Shown here one piece after another: positions 55,932 through 64,000 of a stretch of 64,000 nucleotides of DNA; the stretch's first letter is position 1; each line of letters opens with the position of its first letter. Origin of the DNA: Carnegiea gigantea (taxonomy: Eukaryota > Streptophyta > Magnoliopsida > Caryophyllales > Cactaceae). The stretch is taken from contig JAKOGI010000442.1 in assembly GCA_029747015.1 (NCBI GenBank), positions 492,777-556,776 of the forward strand, in the 5' to 3' direction. The notes under the pieces were generated by a model, which had not been told where the DNA came from, did not search any database, and was given only the letters and a program-made list of their open reading frames with translations. Position numbers and translations under genes: made by a program.

Positions 55932-58900
55932 TGTAACACCCCCAGCCCCTTGGGCCAGAAGCGTTACGTTTTCCTAACTTCTTACTTAAATTCTGGGATG
56001 AAACGGACAGAGTTTCCCCTAAAAACTGACAGTTTCTAGGCTATAAGCCTTATAATAAATCCCTGCAATTTAACAGAAGCGTAAAACATTTAAAAGAAGC
56101 TCAACGGCCACACGCCAGGGTTCATAACACAACGAGCCACTCGCTCGGAGTACGCCAACCAGATTAATTCATGAACAAAGAAGAAATGAAAGGTATAATT
56201 CAACGGTTCACACAACCAGAGTATTGGGGTTTACATCCCAAAACATAACTAACTTTAACCAAAAGACATCTAACTGACTAGATGGTTGGCTCATAAGGCC
56301 ATACAGAGCGACTCATAAACAATACGCATTACATGAACTTAGAATACCAGTTGACAAATATTTCAAACTGAGAATACATAACGTGACTTCATTAAACACG
56401 TAAGATCCCCTCAAATGAGTACAAACGACACCTTGGAAACATAAACGGATTTCATCTTGACATAACTGATTCAACTTTTTCCTGTTATAAAGAAAACCTG
56501 CGGAAAAAGGGGAAAGAGTAGTGGGATGAGCAACCACACGCTCAGTGAGTGTCCCCCAACCCCCTTAAAACCAAAACCGTTGCAGGCAGTAATATCTTTA
56601 CTAGTCACATATCACGTATCCATACTTTACTATCATATTAGGCATTCATAAAATTCTTATGGAAACATCACTAACCATGAACTTCACTTTAGGCACTCAA
56701 ACACATTTCTGGGTCTCTAAGTGACCAAACTTCTTTACTACCAAGCAGTCAAACATTTAAACAAGGGACGAGGTTAGGCACAGAGACTTTCTTTTTCATA
56801 AACATAACTTCTTGGCATTCTATTCCAACTATGCATGAAACCCTATTCATATGATGTGCACATAAGGTTATTTCTTTTCAGAATCATACTCTTCTTGGCA
56901 TTTCATTCCTATGGTATGCATAAGATACACACATTTCAAGTCTCAATCAATTCTCATTCATAGGATATGCATGAAATATGCTCATAAGACTTACATCTCA
57001 TATTCGTGTCTTACTTAGCATCTCATTCATAAGGTATACTTAGAATATGCATATCTCATACACAGGAAGTTTTCCTTCTTTTACTGAAAACACTTCATTT
57101 AGCCTCTTGAGGCTCATAAAAACTCTTCTTCTAGCCTCTTGAGGCTCATATTCTTTTAAAAAAATCTCTTTCATCTTGGTCTCATAATGACCCTTAAAAA
57201 CTTTCTTTCAGAAATACTTAAAAAGGCGAAACGCCAACTGCTTTTCTTATTTAATAAGAAACTACTCTGGGCATAAGATCATCATAAAGTGCTGGTTGGG
57301 AGAGATATACACTCAATCCCAGTGAGATTAACTTACACTAAGCTCTTACTCTGAGGATGGCAACTAACTTTGGACCTTAACCCTCGTCAGGGTCTCTAGG
57401 GATTACTCCCTAGGCTAGGGATTCCCCCGTTCAAGCAGGTTCATTCTCATCTATTGTCCCTAGGCACTTATCTTAGCCATTTAAACTGGTCATAACGACT
57501 AGTAAGTTTGCTGCCTCTCATAGCGAAATCCTTTATCATGCAACTCACGCCTTTGTAAAACTCTTTAGGATTCCCCCGTTCAAGCAGGTTCACTCCCAAA
57601 ACTGTATTCATTTAGTTAAAATATGCCATCATGCACTAATATTTATGGCTACTATTATTTCAAAACATGAAATCCTTCTTTGAAAATCTCACCCTTTTGC
57701 ACATAATGTAACTTGAGGGCATGGAAGGGAAGGGGGGTCCACATGTATCACATTCAAACACTTCATAATCAATTCATCACAAGGAGCACACATGGCCTCG
57801 CAATCCACATGATTGCGGTTAATTCACATCCCAGACGCCCTCCTCACAAGCACCGTACCACAAGAACCTCGAACCACTCATAGTTCTACCTCAAACCATC
57901 CAACTACCATCTCGATTTTCAATTTGATAATCATAACATATTATCAAAAAGGGTCTTATGAAATAGCTACGTATAACTTACCGAGCAAGCAGCAACCGTC
58001 CCATAGCTCGTCACCACATACAGTAGCATAAATATATAGGTATGTTTTGCGTTAACTTGAAATAAGAACTTAATTAACTGAAACAAACTCACAACGCATG
58101 AAACTTAGTCTACATTCATGACTTGCGAATAGAAGGTAAGCATACCAAATTCATGCCACTTTTACGCATAACTAATCAACTTATATTCAACGTATAACCA
58201 TCCAACTAAACATGCATTGGCTTAAAATGATCTCATGTTGTTTCAAAGGGTACTCTTAAGCATGAACTAGATAGTTCAATGTGCGTCAATTTGAAGAATG
58301 CTTGTCATTCAAGGGTTACTTATAAACATGAACTAATCAAATTAGCCTACTTCGACCTTAGGTGATCTTGGTTCATTTCAAACATTCATACATTGCAGTT
58401 GAGGGGTAAATATGCTCACTTTGTCATTCAAATGTTATTTCAGCATAATACAATTCTAAACGTTCATTTATTATATCGAGATCATTATTTGAATCTAAAT
58501 AAGTCATTTAAGCATAAGTCCTTTCAAGGTGTTCGTTTCTTTCCAAAGCTATTAATCGAGCATGAATTAACTAAGTGTACATAGGTCGATTCTAGGCATT
58601 TATAGTCTATTACGAAGTCATTGAACGAACACGATTCCACTAAGTATACAAATAATGATTCTAAGCATTTAAAGTTTACTTCGAAGTTATTAAACGATCA
58701 TGGGTAATTTATGGTTTATTTCAAACTTAATAAACGATTATGAATTAACTAAACATACATTCGTCGTTTTTAAACATTTATAATCCACTTCGAAGTTAGC
58801 TTTCAGGCATCAATTAACTGAATAGGTTCGAATCAAAGCTAAACATGCATAATTCACTTCAAATAAAGTCTTCAGGCATGAGTTAACCAAATAAATTCGA

Positions 58901-60022
58901 ATCAAACCTAAACAGGCATAATTCACCTCGAATTAAATCTTCAGACATGAATTAACTAAATTCACTTGAATCGATTCTAAGCCACTTTCGAGTATTAATC
59001 GACTAAACTAACATATGTCGATTCGAAGTCACTATCAGGCATAAACTAGCTAAACTTAACATGCTTTGCAACTTAAAACTTAAAACGATTTTGAAACTAC
59101 TAATACTTAGGAGGCGAGAAACACCCACCTCGATTCCACGCTAGAGACACGTGAATTAGCTTGAATTGAGGCTAAAAATCAAACACTAACACCCAGATAC
59201 TCCTTTGCTCTTCGCGCGTGACTCGACCTAGCCCAAACCCAAAAACCTAACTCGCGATTTCTGAGGAATCTAGGCACAATTGAGATGGAATTAGGGCAAG
59301 AATCTAATTTATAGAAGAGAAGAGGTTCGAAACTCACCTTGCATGCTCCGAATCTGCTGGGTGTTCGGCCGGATTCATACCAAACCAGCATTGCCAGCGC
59401 CCAGTTTTCGGCTCAGCCACGAGTGAGGTGGGTCGCCGGCACGTGGAGACGGTGGCTCGAGCTTCTCTGGCCGGGATACGCATGTGTGGAGAGGAGGAAG
59501 TGAAGCAGAGGGGTGGTGGAGAGATAGGGGAGCCAAGCGTAGGAAAATGAAGAAGAAGAATGAGGAGGGTGAGAGGGGGGGTCAGGGGTTTCACGCGTGA
59601 TACCCCCCTTTTTTTCTTTTTTTTTGGTTGTTTATTAATGCTTGCTCATCAACTAAAATTGCTAGCTTAATCTCGTACCCCTTATCCTAAACTGAATCAT
59701 TAATACAATCACTCATCGATTATTCATTCCACAAATATGTTAAGGTTCGATTTTAATAAACCTCGAAACTAATTCTAAGGTTGAAATCCTAACCGAATTC
59801 GGGAAACGACTAAATTAAACTATCGATATAATATAAAAGCATAAATAGCACAAATTAACTTTGAAATCAATAATAGTAATAATAATCCCTTTTTAATAAA
59901 ATTATGGCCCCCAAAAGCACATTGATAACCATTTAACTCATACAGTTACTAAAAATATGATTTTATAACGTAAAAAGGCAAGACAGGCAGGTTAACTTAA
60001 ACCAACGAAGGCGGGTCTTATA
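55932..60022 (-). repeat. G4 5' LTR
   Basis: On the minus strand it starts TATAAGACCCGCC (TG mutated to TA) at 60022 and ends CTGGGGGTGTTACA at 55932, 4091 bp. It carries the same blocks as the 3' LTR: GCTCAGT (56540-56546), AGCCTCTTGAGGCT (57101-57114 and 57133-57146), 69-bp repeats (about 58828-58965), GC-rich island (59390-59600). Confidence 0.92.
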
Positions 60023-60320
60023 GTAAGATAATGAAATGGTAAATAATTCTTCCTTCAACAATTCCAATGCACTTCTCAAGGAACCCTATCACAAGCCTTC
60101 TCAATATAAATCAACACCATATGGAAATCCTTCTATCCCTCCAGAATTCCATAAGTCTTTTCATAAGATTCACTACTGTTGTGGTTGATCTTCTTGCAAT
60201 GAAACCCAACTACTTCACAAAAATTAAAGTCTCTCTCCTCAACTTCTTCCCTATTATCCATTGCATAAAAGAATATAACTGTATTCCATGCGGCCAACCA
60301 AAAAGGTAGGTAAATGTGAT
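60023..60320 (-). pseudogene. LINE reverse transcriptase, N-terminal part (split by G4)
   Basis: The minus strand reads FHMVLIYIEKACDRVP near 60125-60077, matching the LHMVFIDLEKAYDRVPR motif A of plant LINE reverse transcriptases. The catalytic Asp is Tyr. It continues EVHWNC and RKNYLPFHYL to the G4 edge at 60023; the next residues, VRVIKDMY, are at 48586. The upstream end is unclear and may reach about 60320. Confidence 0.75.
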
Positions 60321-60513
60321 CGACGATGTGGAAAACCATCCTACACTGCCACTGTGATAGTGAGGGAAGAACCGGTATGTACATACATATTATAAGTTAT
60401 ACGCTTGTTAATACAAGTAATATCAAGCAAGACAGATCATATAAGCACATAAGTCATGTATCTTCAGATAGCACACGCCTATTATGCTATTTAAATGCAT
60501 AATGCAAACCTAT
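60321..60513 (-). other. G3 leader between PBS and LINE fragment
   Basis: About 190 bp after the PBS with one inverted repeat (60481-60503). Nothing else recognised. Confidence 0.5.
60481..60503 (-). promoter_or_regulatory. AT hairpin beside the G3 PBS
   Basis: ATTATGC and GCATAAT form a perfect 7-bp inverted repeat with a 9-base spacer (TATTTAAAT), ten bases from the PBS on its 3' side. G4 has a different hairpin in the same place. Confidence 0.55.
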
Positions 60514-60526
60514 GGCTCTGATACCA
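60514..60526 (-). promoter_or_regulatory. Primer-binding site of G3
   Basis: The minus strand reads TGGTATCAGAGCC, the initiator tRNA-Met complement, five bases after the LTR end. Confidence 0.95.
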
Positions 60527-60531
60527 CCTAA

Positions 60532-63500
60532 TGTAATGCCCCTAACCCGAGGAGGGTCACACTGCCAGGACTTCCTAGAAGGAAATCTTTAAGGCTCATG
60601 AAGATTGAGGGTTTAGATTAGCATTTAGATAGTCACTCTGGAACAAAGCTGCAAGAGTTTTCCCTATTTTAGCAACATCTTAGGGTCTTAGTTCAGCTAA
60701 GGGTACCTGTAAACTGGGAATAGGGTATAACATTTGCTGAAATCACCCAAATTCAAACCCTCGGCCACTAATTCGGAATTAATCACAATCAAACAACTAA
60801 CAAGCTAGGGACAGAATGATATATATACAGGTAAAGAGCCAACTATATGCTGTCACAGACAACAATGAAGTTAAATATTCCAATGTGGTAGATCGAACAC
60901 TTGTAAAGCTGGCAAAAGACTTCTAATGGGTCGGCATCAAAATAACTTCAGAATGTCTCTTATACTTGTTCAAACTGAACCTGGAAAAGGGAATAAGCAA
61001 AGAGATGAGCAACCATACGCTCAGTGAGAATCCCCCTACCCATTAAAACCAAAACTATTTGTAGGCATTAATACCAATAATAGTCACATATCACGCATTT
61101 ATGTACTACTATCATATTAGGCAATCATAGTTCCCAAGGAAAGATTACCACTCTTGTACTTCATGCTAGCACCTTAACTCATTCCTAGGCCCTTAATGAT
61201 CAATCTTCATTTCTATCAAACATTCAGGCACGTAATCAAGTAGCACAAGGAACAAATATGATGCTTTCAAACACACTTTTGAAAACATAGTGACTCTCGA
61301 TATATTCCAAGAATAGTTTATAAATCACCCTAACTTCTTTAAACCTTGTAATTGTTTCTAAAAGCTCCTGAAACATCCAAATTGGTAAGAAAGACTTGGC
61401 AGAAGACATTCTTTCATGGAATATGTACATTGAAAAGCTTGAAAGTACGATGCATTACTAGAATGTAACCAAACTTCATTTGAAACTCATTTTAACTATA
61501 CTTGGAAATATGTTCATAAAATATGTGCACGATATGTTCATTTAAAAGCTTTCTTTCCTTTCTTAAAAACACTTTACTTAGCCTCTCGAGACTCGTATTC
61601 TTTAAAAGAACTTCTTTCATAATGGTCCTCGAAACCCTTATGAGCTTTTCAAATCTTATTCAATATGGCCTCGTAATGGCCCTTGGAAATCTTCCTTTTC
61701 TAAATGGTTTAAAATGGCAAAATGCCAAATTTCCTATTCATTAGGAACTTACTTATAACATCAAAACATCTTATTGTGCTGGCTAGGGGAGGTCAACACC
61801 ACCCTTAAGTGAGATCGTCACTCATAACCCACGTTATTCCCGGGGTATACGTACTTAACTTTTGGCCAAAATGGGTCTTAGCAGAGCAACTCTAACCTCA
61901 ATACTGGCCTTAGTGGGGCAATAGCTCACACCAGGATAATCACATCCTGAGTCCAGTTTCCCTCAAGGTTTTCTTATGCGTCACACATTAGGGAACAACT
62001 CACACCAAGATAATTATGTCTTGAGTCCAGCTCCCAGGAACAGCTCGTTCCATCTTTGCGTCTAGCTCCCAACATTACTTTTGTGGGAAACAGCTCACGC
62101 CATCTTTGCGCCCAGTTCCCACCCTCAAGGTCTGGTAACTTGCGTAGCACTTTCTTAGCCTTTAAAATCATATTATATTTCTCTTTTTCAGTTGATACTT
62201 TGCTGAAATCTTACTTTTAACAAATCTATGAAAGCTTTTCGAAATGTTTATAGTTCCGTTATTCTTAGCTCAAAAACTCCTTTTAAATGAAGTAGTTTTA
62301 CTAACTCATAAACGAAGTCTTCATTTTAACTTAAAAGCTTTTTATAAACGAAGTAAGTTTGCTAACACGTAAGCCGACTTCCTTTTTAACTTAAAAGCTT
62401 CTTACAAATACAATAAATTAGTTAACACATAAAATGACTTTGCTTTAAACTTAAAAGCTTCTTATAAATGTAATAAGTTGGTTAATACGTAAAACGACTT
62501 CGTTTTAGACTTAAAAGCTTCTTATAAACGCAATAAGTTAGGTAACACGTAAAACGACTTCGCTTTAAACATAAAAGCTTCTTATAAACGCAATAAGTTG
62601 GTTAATACGTAAAACGACTTCGTTTTAAACTTAAAAGCTTCTTGTAAACTCAATAAGTTAGTTAACATGTAAAACGACTTCGTTTTAAACTTAAAAGCTG
62701 CTTATAAACGCAATAAGTTGGTTAATGCGTAGAACGACTTCACTTTAGACTTAAAAGTTTCTTATGAATGCAATAAGTTGGTCAGTACATAAAATGACTT
62801 CATTTTAAACTTACAAGCTTCTTATAAATGAAATAAGATTGTTAACATGTAAATCAACTTCGTTTTAAACTTAAAAACTTGTTATAAATGTAATCAGTTT
62901 ACTAACACATAAATAGGCTTCGTGTTTAACTTAAAACTTCTTATAAACGTAATACTTTTACTAACTTATAAAATCGACTCCTCTTTTAACTTTAAAAGCT
63001 TTTTGTAAACATGATAAGTCTGCTAATCCATAAAACGACCTCGTTTTTAACTTAGAAGCTTCCTATAAATGCAATACGTTTGCTAATTCGTAAAACGAAA
63101 CCCATTTGGAACTTAAAGTACTTAGTTAGCGTTTAATTCAAACTAGGTTCGTAATAAAATCGCCAGTTGTCATTTTATGACTCGTTTCAATTCCTTTTAA
63201 AGCTCAAAGGAGGGTGTATAAATAAACTAAAGGCTTAAAACATTCCAGACTTACTACTATTTCAAACTTAAAGCACTTGGCTCGTTTATAAGGCAAATGA
63301 GATTCCTTCGTAAACTTTCAACGTAAACGCTTCTTAAAAATCATAACGGTTTTACTAGCTCGTAACTCGGAACTCAATCGAAACTTAAGTAGGTAGCTAG
63401 CACACAATTCAAGCTAAATTTCATAATTAACACTTTGAGACGCCCTTTTTTAGATTTCTTAAATCCTTCTTAAATATAAGGAGAAGTTATATACAGACCA

Positions 63501-64000
63501 ACGCCCTAAAACATTTTCGAACTCACTTTTAATTCGCTTTTAAACTTCCTAAACCTATCGACTATTTAGTTGAATCACTTCCTGAGTAGTTCGATGATTT
63601 AGGATTTTTTTGGACTACTCGTAACTGACAGAAAATTGGAAAGTACTTAAAAGCATTCGAAATCACGAAAACATGCATTTAACAATCCTTCTTAAACATG
63701 TCTAAACTTCAAGAATTAACCACTTAATGTCACGTAGCACATTGAGGGGAAAGGGGGTTCATAGCCAGCACATTCATACACTTCATAGCACAATTCGGCA
63801 GAATTTACTCAATAAGCACACATGGCCTCGCAATCCACACGATTGCGGTAATCACAACTCAGGCTCCCTCCTCGCACAACACCAACCACAAGAACCTTAA
63901 ATTCCTCAATAGTTCCACCTCGAGCCATCCAACTACCAACTCGGTTTAGTAATGTCATAGGCAAAACAATTATTCACAAAACCATCATATAAAAGCATAG
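60532..64000 (-). repeat. G3 5' LTR, cut by the right edge of the window
   Basis: On the minus strand it ends TAGGGGCATTACA at 60532. It is collinear with 41537-45080 of the 3' LTR; from that, about 1.2 kb should lie beyond the edge. It holds the GCTCAGT motif (61019-61025) and the 60-bp array (62260-63110). Confidence 0.92.
62260..63110. repeat. 60-bp tandem array, about 14 units (G3 5' LTR)
   Basis: Same repeat unit and same first and last variant units as the array at 43265-44170, but one unit shorter by my count (unit starts from about 62269 to 63050). Confidence 0.92.

Larger units (their letters stand above)
48587..60022 (-). mobile_element. G4, complete non-coding LTR element (LARD-like)
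   Basis: It has two 4.1-kb LTRs (48587-52684, 55932-60022), a PBS, a PPT and a 3.2-kb internal region without recognisable gag or pol. This is the plan of a large retrotransposon derivative, which would depend on proteins of a relative. Its LTRs share blocks with G3 LTRs. It interrupts the LINE fragment exactly between 48586 and 60023. The flanks CTAAC (left) and GTAAG (right) agree only at three of five bases, so the target duplication is not clean. Confidence 0.88.
41537..64000 (-). mobile_element. G3 element, gag-only, with nested LINE fragment and G4
   Basis: 3' LTR at 41537-46315 and 5' LTR from 60532 past the right edge, in matching orientation. The internal region is 46316-48586 plus 60023-60531, interrupted by G4. 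It has PPT, a gag remnant, a LINE fragment in the leader and a PBS, but no protease, reverse transcriptase or integrase. LTRs differ by more than those of G4 by eye, in line with G4 being the younger insertion. Confidence 0.87.

Noticed and set aside
1..64000. Host protein-coding genes, tRNA or rRNA genes.
   Set aside because: No exon series, tRNA cloverleaf or rRNA core sequence was recognised; nearly every stretch belongs to one of the repeat families described.

Overview
This window is plant nuclear DNA made almost entirely of Ty3/gypsy-type LTR retrotransposons and their wreckage. No intact host gene, tRNA or rRNA is visible. The plant assignment rests on primer-binding sites complementary to initiator tRNA-Met (TGGTATCAGAGC), LTRs of 3 to 4.8 kb with TGTAA...TTACA ends, polypurine tracts preceded by a GAGGACGAAA-like motif, and pol fragments with the residue patterns of plant gypsy elements. 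The sequence is AT-rich, with long microsatellites, and looks like heterochromatic or intergenic DNA. Family names G1 to G4 are local labels; identities quoted are by eye.

Layout. (1) 1-13558, plus strand: family G1, arranged internal(partial)-LTR-internal-LTR. A 3-kb LTR (2487-5498) separates two copies of the same damaged pol (1-2486 and 7826-10573); a second LTR lies at 10574-13558. (2) 13559-41400, minus strand: family G2, an array of three internal regions and three LTRs that alternate. Each internal region keeps only the integrase end of pol next to the polypurine tract; the remaining roughly 4 kb has no gag, protease or reverse transcriptase. Unit 3 carries a solo LTR (33924-37564) flanked by a perfect 5-bp target duplication. 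(3) 41401-41500: assembly gap. (4) 41537-64000, minus strand: family G3, an element with 4.8-kb LTRs that contain a 60-bp satellite-like array, a gag remnant with an intact zinc knuckle, and no pol. Its leader holds a LINE reverse-transcriptase fragment. That fragment is split by a complete but non-coding element, G4 (48587-60022), which has 4.1-kb LTRs. The G3 5' LTR runs off the right edge.

How the parts relate. None of these elements could move with its own proteins: the G1 protease, reverse transcriptase and integrase carry active-site losses, the G2 integrase has lost catalytic residues, G3 lacks pol and G4 lacks all recognisable coding. All kept the RNA-level signals (PBS, PPT, LTR ends). 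The most interesting signals are two tandem LTR/internal arrays side by side, a 494-bp tract identical between two otherwise diverged G2 units, a short hairpin shared by G1 and G2 LTRs at the same distance from the LTR end, hairpins beside the PBS in G3 and G4, and the LINE fragment whose reading continuity proves the nesting order.
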